Shown: in pieces, positions 22,686-34,178 of the stretch
Position numbering within the stretch: position 1 is the stretch's first letter
Layout of the letters: each line of letters starts with the position of its first letter
Origin: Powellomyces hirtus
Taxonomy: Eukaryota > Chytridiomycota > Chytridiomycetes > Spizellomycetales > Powellomycetaceae
Reading direction: 5' to 3'
Length of the DNA: 64,000 nt
Assembly: GCA_025526995.1 (NCBI GenBank)
Contig: JAHLKG010000013.1
Span: forward strand, 736,408-800,407
The notes under the pieces: model-generated
Seen by the model: only the letters and a program-made list of their open reading frames with translations
What the model was told of the DNA's origin: nothing
The model's database searches: none
Made by a program: the position numbers and the translations under genes

Positions 22686-23630
22686 ATGAGCTTTCGCAGA
22701 ACAACACTTGTAGCGGGACAGGGCCTGACGTGCATTAGACGTAGTCTGCGTCCCTCATTGGTCACGCGCAATGTCGTGGCAAGGAAGCAGATTGCGACAA
22801 GCACTCTTCACCAAGCCCCGTCGTCATCGCGAACCGCAACAAACGGAGCAGGCCTTCTATTGGCGTTGGCCATTGGGAGTGTGCTGATAGGCCAGAGCAT
22901 TCACGCGGAGGAGGCGAGAATAGTGCCCCTTGATGTTTTGGGTAGGTGTCATTGTAAGTCATTCTGGTGCTTGTCGAGCAGCATGCTGACATGCACGCAA
23001 CTAGAGGAGCCAGTCAGTAAAAAGCCAGTGCCTGCAAAGCTTGAGCTATCATACGGATCCCCATTACGCTCTCACTCATTCCGCCTGGTGGGGTTGGGGG
23101 TGCGACAGGTCACGTTCCTCAACGTCAGCGTGTACACGATTGGGTTCTATCTCGATGCGGACGTGATGAAGCGGTTGCGCCAGTCTTCAAACTGGAAGGC
23201 AGGCTACAAGCCGGAAGATATGGAAAAGTACGTGGAGAAGCTTGTGAGAGGCAAGGGCGACATCAGCGTTCGAGTTGAGCCGATTCGGAACACGGACGGG
23301 CCTCATCTCCGCAATGGATTTATGAGGATCTTGACCAAACAAATGGGCCAGGAGAACCTGACTGAAGAAGAAAAGACAAAAGTGCTTGCGGCCATGGACG
23401 AATTCCGCAGCGCATTCCCCACCGGCAAGGTCGCCAAGGGTGAAGTCTTCATCTTGACCAAGACGGACGATGGAGTGCTCCGCATGGAACATGAAGGCGT
23501 AGAGAAGGCGTACATCAAGAACCGCTGGATTGCTGAGCGTCTTATGGAAGGGTACCTGAGAGAGCAGAAATCTATTGCACCAAAGGTGAGGCAAAACGTG
23601 GCTCAGCTGGTTCATCAAAAGGTTGACTGA
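22686..23630 (+). CDS. AIM18/AIM46-like mitochondrial protein with chalcone-isomerase fold
   Basis: Two exons (22686-22941, 23005-23630) give 293 residues. The 63-nt intron is a multiple of three and contains no stop, so the frame stays open even if it is retained. The N-terminus is Arg/Ser-rich (MSFRRTTLVAGQGLTCIRRS), fitting a mitochondrial presequence, and is followed by a hydrophobic segment near AGLLLALAIGSVLIGQ, probably an inner-membrane anchor. The domain core FRLVGLGVRQVTFLNVSVYT matches the chalcone-isomerase-like family, which in fungi comprises AIM18 and AIM46. No enzymatic activity is established for the fungal members, and flavonoid chemistry should not be assumed. Confidence 0.82.
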   Translation: MSFRRTTLVAGQGLTCIRRSLRPSLVTRNVVARKQIATSTLHQAPSSSRTATNGAGLLLALAIGSVLIGQSIHAEEARIVPLDVLGRCHCKSFWCLSSSMLTCTQLEEPVSKKPVPAKLELSYGSPLRSHSFRLVGLGVRQVTFLNVSVYTIGFYLDADVMKRLRQSSNWKAGYKPEDMEKYVEKLVRGKGDISVRVEPIRNTDGPHLRNGFMRILTKQMGQENLTEEEKTKVLAAMDEFRSAFPTGKVAKGEVFILTKTDDGVLRMEHEGVEKAYIKNRWIAERLMEGYLREQKSIAPKVRQNVAQLVHQKVD

Positions 23631-24572
23631 TTTTCTCTCTCTGTCTGCAGTTGAGAAAGAGCGTTGGAGCGGGATTGGAGGCTGTGGTTCGCGGCTCCAC
23701 GGCTTAGTTGTTAGCAAAAGAATCAACGGTCATCCGTGGTTGAACGATGGCGCCGTGGCCCGACAAAGCTACAAACGACCTCATGAAACACCTCCGATCG
23801 GATGGGCATTATTGTAGCGGACAAGCACAAACAGTCTCACTTTGTCCATCCTGTTTCTGGAGGGAAATTGGAAAGAGGGAGCCCTCGGCTTATATATTAC
23901 ATTCTCCAGTACACAGTGTCTTGATGCGATCGATGACCCTTCCTCTCGACGCAATCATCATTTAGCCCTGCGGCAGAGATCCAATTTCATTCAAATATTA
24001 ATCCCCCCCCCCCCCCCCCCCCCCCCCCCCACGCCCCCCGCACGAAGAAAGATATAAAGTGACTAGTGGAATAGATGCGAAGGTCAATCTCAATTTGCCA
24101 AGTCGTCCCTGCCTAGAATCTGGCTGGGGAAGTCTCTGCACTGAGTGAGCCCTTGTATCGCGGTCTTCTGGTCCACCTCGTCCCTCCCGATAATGTCAGA
24201 TCCGAGCTATGCCGAGCCGCGCCCATCTCTTCCAGTACGATCGCACAACATGAATCCTCAATGCCGCGGTCATCTCAGCAGTTGCGTGCCAGACAGGCTT
24301 CTCTACCCTGAAAGAGTTGTTGGGACTTTGTTTTTTTCTTCAGTTGAAGCCCCTTTGCAGTGCGAGGCGAGGCTTAGCTGTCAGGCGAACAACGACCTCT
24401 TCTCCGTAGTATATCAGAAAATGTGACCTTGGGACACAGATCATTTCAGTCTCACAGAAAGATGCCATGCAAATAAACTATATATAAATTGGCTATGGTA
24501 CATATTTGACCACATCGCTATATACCCGTGCTGGGGAGAAACGCTTCGACATAGAGTCTACATCCAAAAGTC
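23631..24572. other. convergent intergenic region with poly-C tract
   Basis: No gene seen. A run of about 28 C's lies at 24003-24030. Confidence 0.5.
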
Positions 24573-25178
24573 TTATCTCTGGACTGCGGTAATGCGCATC
24601 ACATCTACCCCAAAATCTCCTTCCTGATCGCCAAAGTAGCTCTGGCACATCAAGCTCCACGACGAGACACTCCCTACATCCAACGGCGGGCCACCTTCAA
24701 CCTCTTTCCCACGGTAATATGGCTTGAAATCAGTCCAATCCGGTTCCGCCACCTCCGCTTCCTTCCCCGGCGTGAATGAGTATTTCCAATTCACACGCGA
24801 GTAAGGATATCCTGCCTGTTCCGCGTCCGTGTACATATTCAGACTATACTTCTTGCCCACGGTGTTGGATGCGGTGGCGATTTCTAACCCCGTGAACGAC
24901 GTCAAATCCCAACGCTTTTTAATGTCGTCGCGTGTCCGTTGCGATGCGAAACCTGCCCCGCCTAGCGTGGTGATATCGAGGTTTCCACTGAACCGTACAC
25001 CACCGTCAGCGCTCGGTGAGAGTTTGCTGTGGGATTTCCCGCCTCGTACGCGGTCGTCCACCGCTTCCCATAATCTTATATCCCAACCGGCATCTCCGCC
25101 AAAAATGTCTCGAGATCCCTGTGACTGTTGGAGGAGAGAAAGAAAGGTTAGAAGCCGTCGCCCGTCTAGCGTTGACAT
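24573..25178 (-). CDS. CIA30/NDUFAF1-family protein
   Basis: A single exon of 201 residues from the ATG at 25178. The family signature is LWEAVDDRVRGGKSHSKL followed by RFSGNLDITTLGGAGFASQR; later FTGLEIATASNTVGKKYSLN and a C-terminal DVMRIT strand complete the galactose-binding-like sandwich. Family members include the complex I assembly factor NDUFAF1, but many fungi also have short cytosolic CIA30 proteins like this one. No clear mitochondrial leader is visible. Upstream a hydrophobic leader-like frame at 25272 (MLAFLFVVLQFAQA) could belong to an extra first exon. The gene is divergent from the RYG-repeat gene. Confidence 0.82.
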   Translation of the reverse strand: MSTLDGRRLLTFLSLLQQSQGSRDIFGGDAGWDIRLWEAVDDRVRGGKSHSKLSPSADGGVRFSGNLDITTLGGAGFASQRTRDDIKKRWDLTSFTGLEIATASNTVGKKYSLNMYTDAEQAGYPYSRVNWKYSFTPGKEAEVAEPDWTDFKPYYRGKEVEGGPPLDVGSVSSWSLMCQSYFGDQEGDFGVDVMRITAVQR

Positions 25179-25270
25179 AACTGTCAAAATGTACCAGAAT
25201 AGCTTGTTTTGGAAAGGCCGCACTTCGGGCCGCTTGTGCAAATTGTAAGACTACAAACAGGAAAGCGAGC

Positions 25271-26552
25271 ATGTTGAATGACAGCTCTCTGATTAAAGAA
25301 AACGAACGGATCGAAATCGTCGCGCTTCTTCACGCGCACGCGTTCCGCCATCTTCGGTCTCATGTCTCGGCCATGACCACACAACAGCGGAACGAACAGA
25401 GGTTAAACTACAAACACTTCTTGGAACGGTTTCGCAACAATCCCCCGGAAGCACCCTGCCGCAGAAAGCCAGTCGCCTGTGTTCCTGGGGAGACCGAGAA
25501 TGTTAACCCGCAGAAGGCACACGTGGATGCCAACCGACTGAGTACAGTTAGCCAAAAGCCGCGGACGGTCCGCTCACGCATTCCTGCGCCTGTGGGGAGT
25601 CCTCGTTTGACGGGTTCCCTAAAATTGACTGCAGAGGCAGGCAAGACTGTGTCGGTCGGCACATCTGACAAGAAGAGCCCAATGAGACAACCAGCTTTCG
25701 CCACAGCTCCAATCAAGACACTGACTCGGACTGCCGGTGCAAGTAAATACCTCGCGAAGAGTGCCCTATCAGATACCACCCCGTCCTCCACTTCATCGTG
25801 TTCGTCTAGTCGTGCTTCGCCTGTCTGTTCCGATCTCTTTTCTGAAGACCCGGGCGCGATGTCGGACGACTTTAAACCAAACGATCAATGCCTACCATCG
25901 AGTGCAGAGAACTCAGATGATTCGCTTCATTCATTCTCCGACATAGATCTTGATGCTCTTCGGATCAAGTACGGTGTTTCTCGAGAAGAGGACTCGTCAC
26001 CGAGAAAGGAGGTTATCATGCCCTCTTGCAGTTTCGAGCCAACTATGGTCAAACCAGTCGGCGACACGTATCATCCGCCAGTCATCTTAGAAACGCCTGA
26101 CACCAAAGATCCAGAAGAAGTCATTGCCGCTATACGACAAAGGTACTGCTTTAGCTTCGTAAATAACTGTTGGATGAGGAAGACGGACATTCATCTGGCG
26201 GTCGATCTAGGTACGGCTTGTCAAATCTCGGGGACCAACAACAGGCTCCGGCCCCGGTTGGGGAACCCCAAAATTTTGGTTTTCGCACGACTGGAGCAGT
26301 GAACCCAGCAGTAGAAACAAGTGATACGGAAGAGTTCTTGAGAGCGCTTCGCCAGAGGTGTGTGCGACTGTATCATAAGATTGACTATCTGCTGGTGCAG
26401 TGTCTCCACCTGGAACTCATCAAATTGGCCGAAACAGATATGGAATTGATACCGCACCCACCTTCCGTGCCAGCGTGCCGGCAGCGCCTCAGACCAACTT
26501 GACTTCCAATTTCACCGGCGTGCGTAGCTGGCCCAGAAGCCATAGCCCCTAA
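25271..26552 (+). CDS. uncharacterised protein with 'RYG' repeats
   Basis: Three exons (25271-26142, 26211-26357, 26438-26552) give 377 residues. Most of the chain is Ser/Pro/Thr-rich and looks disordered. Three short helices end in a common motif: IDLDALRIKYG, EEVIAAIRQRYG and TEEFLRALRQRYG. Both introns interrupt the Arg codon just before Tyr-Gly of a repeat, in the same phase. The start could also be the Met at 25373 (MTTQQRNEQ). I recognise no family; repeated short helices in a disordered chain suggest a multi-site docking protein. Confidence 0.65.
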
Positions 26553-26659
26553 TTATCGTTTTACTGATCGTCTGTGGGCAAAGACAGTCAAGAAGTTGCG
26601 GCGCATATGATCACACTCTATTACGCCAGGCTAAGGCTAGGTTTAGCCCGACATTTTCA

Positions 26660-26977
26660 ATGACCACGTGCAAGCAAAGATATCCACGCCCGCCGGAAAT
26701 TGCCCTGAAAGCCAAGGATCTTGATCAAATCCCGCCCGCCGTCACAGAAAAACTATGCAAGTCACTGGAGCAGCAGGTCTCTTCCGCCGACTATTCCAAA
26801 GCCGGAATCTCAGTTGAGCACCTCAAAACAAATACCACAAAACACACTGTCGGAACACAAACTTTAGCTTGGGCAGTAGAGGGCACTGATAAGTCTATGT
26901 TCAGCGCGCTGAGGCACAAGCTCCACTGGCTGGGAAGTGAATTGCGTACTATGGAGGACGAGCTTCAGGGACTTTAA
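26660..26977 (+). CDS. hypothetical small protein, 105 residues
   Basis: An intact ORF 107 bp after the RYG-repeat gene on the same strand. Composition is protein-like: Lys/Pro-rich start (RYPRPPEIALKAKDLDQIPP), a middle with SLEQQVSSADYSKAG, and a C-terminal helix (MFSALRHKLHWLGSELRTM) that could pair as a coiled coil. It might be a separate gene or an alternative last exon of the preceding one. Confidence 0.45.
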   Translation: MTTCKQRYPRPPEIALKAKDLDQIPPAVTEKLCKSLEQQVSSADYSKAGISVEHLKTNTTKHTVGTQTLAWAVEGTDKSMFSALRHKLHWLGSELRTMEDELQGL

Positions 26978-27937
26978 TAGAAAGGCTTTCACTCCTGATG
27001 CTTCTGTCCAAACACTTCATAAATCAAATGTACCTATTCATTAATCATGTGATGACATTAATCGAGGTTCCTTTCGACAGTACACCCCTCTTCATGTTTC
27101 GACGATTATTATTGGCGGATGCTTTTGGCTACAAGACGCTATAAAGCCAGCCGGCTAGGCGCGCCGGGAGCAGATTGCATTATGTGTTCCGGGCGAAGTT
27201 TATCGCCGGAATATAATTGCAGAAAGCAGTGAACACTGTCGTAGTTGCCGATAAGTCGTGGGCGTTATGGTGGTGACATCACTCCAGGACATTCGGAGGA
27301 CGAATATGAGTAAGATTTTTCAGTGGTTCAAAACGTGTGTTATCATCAATTCCTGTACTTTCTCAACGGTGTAGGTTTTCTTTGGAAGCTTGTATGTATA
27401 ATTTGGCGTGTAAACTATGATTTTCTCAAATGTGCAAACCGCAAGCAAAATACATGAACAATCATGATCGCCATCCCAGTAGAAGGTAGCAAATTTAGCG
27501 TCACATCGCCGATTTAAATGCCAGCGCGTTGAGCTGTCTGGGTCTTGGTGCGCGAAACAAAGTTGAGGTTATGGAAAGATTCCATGGGTTGCAGATGCAT
27601 TCCGGTGATTTATATATAGACTTGGAACTTGATTCTGCGGGTGACAAGGCGCTTTTTCCGAATCTGGATCGGATCGGATCGAGCTGTTAGATGCAAATTC
27701 CCGTTAATGGTGCATCATGGGAGACCCCGGCGGTCGGCAAAAACTTCAATCGCTCGATTCGAGAACTCTCGGAGATAATTCTTCTGCAGTATAACACACG
27801 TAAAGCCTTTTTTTCGCTAATTCGGAACACCTTACAGGCCGTATCATTCTAGACTCAGAAGTATTCGATTTTCGGTATCGGCGGATCTGCCAGTGTCCAG
27901 TCACAACATACTCATATAGCGACGGCCGGAAAGAGCG
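26978..27937. other. intergenic, no gene seen
   Basis: About 960 bp, relatively AT-rich with short direct motifs (ggatcggatcggatc at about 27665), no convincing reading frame. Confidence 0.5.
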
Positions 27938-29062
27938 ATGGCATTACCGATCCAAGATCCACGCCCCTGCGACTGGCGGGTTTCTCTCAATCCAGAGCGC
28001 TGCGTTGATTCGTCCTTGTTCATTGGCATCCAATATCTAGCCATCGTGATCGTCGGACTTGCACTGCTCGCGGTCACCGCTACGCTCTTTGTACGGCTAT
28101 ACGAGAAGTTCACCAACATATGGCAAGGATTTGGAGCTACCGAAGCACTCCTGTTATTCATGATGTTCCATTTCATCGGCCGGGTAGCCACGCACGCCGT
28201 GTTGTTGAAGGATGTTGCACCATCGACGACATTTCGGTCGCTCTTATGGGAGATTCCGTGGTTGCTTGGACTCACGGGCATGCAGCTGTACGTTGCGGCT
28301 TTGGCAGGCGTGACGTCGGCGTCTTCTGAGCTGATGCGGGACCACGACTCGACCGCTCGGAGGTTGCCCAAGAAGGCAACAATCTACACAGTCATTATGG
28401 GCCAGCTGATCCTCCAGGCGTGCACCAATGTGCCACTAGCATATCTAGCCGGACGCTACGACTATCCCGAAGATAAATGGGACAACAAATGGCATCCATA
28501 TCACTCTGCGCATTACAGCTTATGGGCCGTATATCTTGGCCTCCTATCGCTCTACTTTGGGTACTTTTCCACGACGCTTCTGCGGGCTCTGAAGGGCACG
28601 GTCGAAGATCGCCGGGGCAGCACGACAGGAACAGAGACCATTCTCAATACTCGAAACCAGAAGCTTGGAATGGAAGAACGCAAGCTCCGAATTCAATGCA
28701 TGTGCCTATCCTTTATTTTCGGATGGTTCGGAGTCATCCTCTTCGTATTCGCCTGGGCGCGCAAGTTGATGCTGACGTGGCTACCCTTCTCGATCATCTT
28801 GACGGTGGCGTGGGATACCCTTGTACCGGTCATCATGCTCATTTTCTGTGCGGTGACTTTGGGCGCAGATTACCAAAGTACCGAGAGCGAAAAAGGTGAG
28901 CAGCGCGGCCTCCGGGCCGGCGTAAAGGAGAAAGCGACCCCTTTCGCCGCTTGCCCGTGAATAGGCTTCCGACCAACTCTAAAATTGTTAACAGGTGGCA
29001 CTACAGGTGGGGGGACGTTGAGCATCAAAGAAGAACAGCGTTCGCCGCCTATGCATCAGTAG
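27938..29062 (+). CDS. predicted seven-transmembrane protein
   Basis: Two exons (27938-28895, 28995-29062) give 341 residues. Seven hydrophobic segments can be counted: around IQYLAIVIVGLALLAVTATL, ALLLFMMFHFIGRVA, LLGLTGMQLYVAALAG, VIMGQLILQACTNVPLAYL, SLWAVYLGLLSLYFGYF, MCLSFIFGWFGVILFVFAW and PFSIILTVAWDTLVPVIML. The N-terminal ~25 residues would be outside and the short Gly/Thr-rich tail inside, which suits a receptor-like topology. No GPCR motif such as DRY or NPxxY is evident, so ligand and coupling are unknown. Confidence 0.75.
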
Positions 29063-30077
29063 ACGGACCAACGGGTTTGGTGGAAACTACATTTTACGAA
29101 TGTAATAACTTCGGACTAGAGGTCGGCTCTGGTGACGATTCTATAGTGGATTGAAAACGCACAAATAAAATCTCATTAAGATTTGGCATATTTCGCATGT
29201 ACGGAACTACATCTGTTTTACACACATCCATCCGTGTTGCACCCAATTGATTCCATTTCACTCCTGTTTTACCCGGCTGAGTATGTAAAGAAGGGATCTC
29301 TGGAGTGAACAGCTCTCCTTAACGATGCTCTTGCCGGGTATACCATCGCTCGTTCTACTTCCGGCATTTTCACTGCTCAAGCACCACACCCGTACGCAAG
29401 ACCTGCGTAACAACGGACCTATGGCTGCGAAAACCATCTCGAACAGGGTTGCTCGTCGTCTGTTCATTTTACTGCGCATAGCAGGAGGGAGCATATGCTA
29501 GCAAACATCTCAGACACGAGTTTCCTCGCGCTTATCTAAAGTATAACTGTAGTATATACAATACATGCATCCACATGAACCTGCGAGAATCCTTGCACCA
29601 TCAGTGTTCAGCTGTCAATATCTGCCCGCATCCGTTTCAGGTACATGGGCGGCGCCGTTTTCTGTCATCCACTGCCTCGACCTTCCTTGTCTATTGGACT
29701 TTTACTTTTCAAGATCCTGCGCGACGTGACCAGTGAAAGTCCGACTTTCACGTAATCAGAGCGTCCCAGTCCATTGTTACACACACGGATCGCTTAAACG
29801 CTAGAAATGGCGCATTGACAGTTTTGCCTGATTACGTAGGCCGCGATCGTCCGCGCATGTCATCGGGTTTCCCCAACAAAAGGTGTGCTTTCTGTTCCAA
29901 AACGGCACATATGAAGAGGCCGTCCGCACCCTGTTGCCCCCCCATTCTTATTCCTTTTTTCATCTCGTATTTCCTTCACCCGGCCTCCTCCGTACTTTCC
30001 TCACTCCGCACACATACCGTCAACAAGGAAACACAGTCTACAGCTCAAAGCCGTCGCTACATATATAAACCCCTAAA
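29063..30077. other. intergenic, no gene seen
   Basis: About 1 kb of flanking sequence; the short open frames are not protein-like. Confidence 0.5.
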
Positions 30078-31772
30078 ATGGTTGTCAGAATACCGGCTGT
30101 CAAACCTACCGACCTACCGCCACTCGCGAGCACCACCACTACATCTGCCCCACAACACCTTGTCGAAGTTGCTGCGCCCGCGATGGAGGTCCAAAGCAAA
30201 AGCAACGGAGGAACGGTCGCTGGACGGAAGAAGGACAAGGACGCCAAAGCTCCCGTTGCCCCGCCAAAGTGGCTGTCGGACCGCCAAATCGTTGTTCATG
30301 CGCTGAAAGGTGGACTGAGAAGCTTCTTGCTTGCGTATGCTATGCGAGGGGGCATAGCATTCTTGATCAAGTTTGTGCGGGTTTTAAGTGGGAGGTAATG
30401 TTCGAGCATGAAGTGGGCGACTCTAAGTGCAACTTTCTCATTTCCTTCGCTTGTGGACTATAGGAGCAAATTCCGCGCCGCCCTCAACTCCTTCTTTGCC
30501 CGCGACTCCCTCCGTTTTGCCTCCATGATTGGGTCCTTCTCCCTGCTATGGAAGCTCATCAACAACATGCTCAGCCACCACCGCGGGGGTACGTCCAAGA
30601 TGCACGGCGCGATTTCGGGCGCCATCGCTGGCGGCGTTTCGATCCTGTTTGAGAAGAAGGAAACGAGAATGGGAATCGCGCAACAGTTTCTGATCAGAGG
30701 AGGGCAGGCAGGGTATAATGCGCTGAAGAAACGGGAGGTGATACATTTGCCGCATGCGGATGGAGCGCTTTTTATGTTTGCGTGTGCGAGCATCATGTAT
30801 GCGTACATTATGCAGCCAGAGACGATTCCGAGAGAATGTAAGCCCCGGCGTCACGTCGTCGCTGTTGCTATCAGGGTGTGCTAATCTGTATTGCCATCTA
30901 GACTACTCCTGGATGGTAAAGATCGCGCGAGTGCCTAGCCCCATTCTCGCCTTCAACCGTGCCAACATCCGCGCAAACGAATCCAACGTTCCTCTGCAAA
31001 ACATCGCCGGGCGCGCCGCTGAACTCATTACACAAAACAAGAGCGGTTTCGCGCCCGCGAATCTGTCCAAAGCTCTGGACTACATCAAGTCCCACGGTGG
31101 CCGACCCCCAATCATCCCATGCTCGGTACTCCATCCCGACCGAGGAAGCTGCCGGCAATACAATTTTGAACTGATTGGGAAGGTCATGCGGGACATTGCC
31201 CCCGTGTATGCTGCGTTGAACTTTGTCCCCATGCTGCTGTTGAAGCCCGGCACATTCGTCAAGAACCCTGCTGAAATCACACTCCGCAACATCCGCTCCA
31301 CCTTCCGCTCCTCTGTCTTCCTCTCCGTCTTCATCTTCATCTTCCAATCGGGCATCTGCGCGCAACGCACCCTCGCCACGCACCCGTCGCCGTCTATTCC
31401 GGCCTTCTTCCGCCGCGACCACAAAGCCATCTACTACATCATGGGCATGATCTGTTCGTCCTCCATCTTTCTTGAACAGAAATCCCGACGAGGCGAACTC
31501 GCCATGTATGTTCTTCCCAAAGGACTGCAGAGTCTGTGGAACGTGCTCTATCAGAGAGGAAAGATCTTCTACATTCCCTACTTTGATGTCTGGATGAGTA
31601 GCGCGGCCATGGGCATTTTGATGGTAGGTTTGCATAATGAACACGGGAACGTCTCTCTTTTTCTGTAACTCACATGAATTTTGTTTCTTCCCAGTCGGTG
31701 TACCAGGCGGAACCGGAACACATGAGCAGCCTGCTATTCAAGGTCATGAACAAAGTCATTGGTCGTAACTGA
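30078..31772 (+). CDS. TMEM135-like membrane protein (Tim17-related)
   Basis: Four exons (30078-30394, 30464-30837, 30902-31623, 31695-31772) give 496 residues. The layout matches TMEM135: a Lys-rich N-terminus, a hydrophobic repeat resembling Tim17/22 (HGAISGAIAGGVSILFEKK), the polar block LKKREVIHLPHADGALFMFA, and a C-terminal half with another set of segments (HKAIYYIMGMICSSSIFLEQ; RRGELAMYVLPKGLQSLWN). Animal TMEM135 acts in mitochondria and peroxisomes. The central PCSVLHPDRGSCRQYN resembles the conserved Cys-containing loop of the family. Location in this organism is inferred. Confidence 0.88.
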
Positions 31773-32110
31773 AGGCTTTTTGACATAAGCGCACAAGATA
31801 TGCCTCCGGCATGTCTCATCGCACAACCATCATACAACAACAAAGCTTGACGTTATTCGCATGTACTGGAAAAAAGCTGCTGGCCAGAGCCAAGGTGCAT
31901 ATGTAAATGAACATACAGAGGCAAGAATAAATTTTCGTAATCCTTCGAAAACAGTTTTCAACCGGCATAAAGGTTACTGCAGCCTTTGAAGTCAATACCG
32001 TACCTAAACCGTGGCAGGGACTGCGCGTCGCGCATGTCCTCACTCTGCGGCGGTGAGAGATTCCTTGGTGACGACACAAGGTTTTCCCCAAACGCCGCTT
32101 CTCTCACTTG
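31773..32110. other. intergenic, promoter of ataxin-3 gene
   Basis: 338 bp without a gene between two plus-strand genes. Confidence 0.4.
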
Positions 32111-33615
32111 ATGAATATCTTCCATGAAAAGGTGTGATGAGACGATCACCCCAGGATCATAACAATTCCATATGAGTAATTGTTGACTTTCAAATTGCAC
32201 ACCCATGTAGCAAGAAGGCCAGCTGTCTGTACCTGTCACTTTTTTGGGGGTCGCGATGTTGACGGCAATGCTAAACGGTTTGCAGGTGTGCACAGCATGC
32301 GCTGAATGCCCTCCTCCAAGGACCCTATTTCACTGCTGTTGATTTAGCTGGTAAGAGCCCTGACGCGAGTATTCGCCAATGCTCTCGTATTGACGAGACT
32401 GCGTGCAGAGATCGGCCGACAACTCGATGAGGTCGAGCTCAGTGTGAGTTGCAGGCATGAACTTTCCCTCTAATTCAACACGATGCTGATTGGGGAGTAA
32501 TTGATGTACTCCACGGACACAGGCTATGGCAGAAGGCAATGTCGGCGGGCTCGAAAGCGAAGAGTACAAACGGTTTCTGAGCGAAGGGTCTTCCAACTAC
32601 GACGATTCCGGGTTCTTTTCCGTGCAAGTCATTTCGAATGCATTGCGGGTTTGGAATCTTGAGATTGAGGCGTTTGGGTCCGAACATGCGATTGAGGCGA
32701 GGAAGGATCCGACGTGAGTGGGGGTGTGCAAAAGTGTACGTGAGGTCAGGCTTGCGACAGATTCTTAATTGTGTGGTTGTTGAGACAGCCAGGAGAACGC
32801 TTTTATTTGTAACCTGCAAGAACACTGGTTCACATTGCGACGTTTTGGCGGGTCTTCCAAACGATGGTACAATCTCAACTCGATGTACGATGGACCGGAT
32901 TATGTGTCGGAAACATACCTGGTGAGTCAACGACCGTGATGAAGATGTTGAATTGGGTGCCCTCCAATAGTATCCGCTAATATAGGAGCCTAATTTGGCC
33001 TGATTCTGTAGGCGTTATTACTGGCGCAGCTGCAAAATGAAGGCTACTCCATATTCGTCGTCAGGGGCATCCTCCCGCGCTGCGAGGCGGACATGTATGC
33101 CGCCATGAACCCGATACCAACTCCCGCCGAGATCCAGAGCGCAAAAGCAAAGAAGGTGGCGGGCAACATCACCTCAACCAATTTCCAAGTGCGCGGGAAA
33201 GGTGTAGGAGAATCATCAGCATCGTCTGCAGACGACGAGTTGGCTAGGTATGCTATCTGCCATCTGCAACCCCTCCCTTCTCCCTCCCCGCACATACAAC
33301 CCCTCATGATGCCCTCACAGAGCGATCGCCATGAGTCTGGGCCAAGACGCCTCTGGACCGTCGGGTGTCAATGACAATGAAGCTTCGGACGAAACTCTCG
33401 AGCAGGCGCTGGCCCAAAGTCTGGCGGAAAGCGGCTCGGACAGCAAGTCGCTGCAGGAAGCACTTGCGCAGAGTCTGCAAGAAGATGAAGATCGGGAAGT
33501 GCAGGCTGCTTTGGCTGCCAGCTTGAGCGAGTCGTCGGCGAAACGTGCCGGGGAGGAGCTTACGCCGGATGAGATTAGGAGACGGAGATTGAATCGGTTT
33601 GAGGAGAAGCCATAG
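32111..33615 (+). CDS. ATXN3: ataxin-3-like deubiquitinase (Josephin domain plus UIMs)
   Basis: Eight exons (32111-32131, 32211-32224, 32286-32350, 32409-32443, 32523-32713, 32789-32921, 33012-33247, 33321-33615) give 329 residues. The first three are tiny (21, 14 and 65 nt) and rebuild the N-terminus: MNIFHEK, QEGQL, then CAQHALNALLQGPYF with the catalytic Cys. The catalytic His is in LQEHWFTLRRFGG and the following Asn in YNLNSMYDGP. Four ubiquitin-interacting motifs close the protein: RAIAMSLGQ, LEQALAQSLAES, LQEALAQSLQED and VQAALAASLSES. There is no polyGln tract. Exon 2 requires a GTCTGT donor. Function is deubiquitination in protein quality control. Confidence 0.94.
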
Positions 33616-34178
33616 CAAGGTGATACATCTGGGGGACTGACATCAAAAACACTCTCTTTGGCTGGCACTTGTGGGAGTTGTCGTGCGTAGTAGCTAAGAG
33701 GTTTTACCAGTATCAAGTAAACTATATCCTGTGCCCATTCAGTAGCCTTCTAATCCATGTACATCACAGAAATGCTTTCCAAGTCATACAGTAGTGTTCC
33801 TTTTCTCACAAGAGACCTCATCAAACGATGCTTGTCACGTGTACCCCGATCCCATTCTCATCTCCATCACTTTATCTGGTCACGTGTCCATCACTTCATT
33901 TGGTCACGCGCTCCTTCTGGCCGCTCCCATTTGTGGAACATTTGTGTCACATTGCGCCACTCAGGGCGAAACACAAAAGGCGCAAAACAAGCCGCAAGTC
34001 CCAAATGAGTTTTTCTTTGAGCCGCTGCTGCCAGTCCACGTGACCGCCGTGACGTACTCCTTAACTTTAAAACGTTAAATAGACGTGCGCTCTTTTCAGT
34101 TCTCCTTCTCATCTTCCCGCCCTAAGCTACAAGACCCTCTTTAGTTACTTCAGTTCATACTCTAAACTACGCCCCATA
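33616..34178. other. intergenic with duplicated CACGTG-like sites
   Basis: No gene. About 33868-33910 two near-repeats of catcactt..tggtcacg place a CACGTG and a CACGCG site 24 bp apart upstream of the CFEM-like gene. Confidence 0.45.

Noticed and set aside
31958..32293. A 111-residue minus-strand ORF
   Set aside because: It overlaps the first exons and introns of ataxin-3 and has no recognisable motif.
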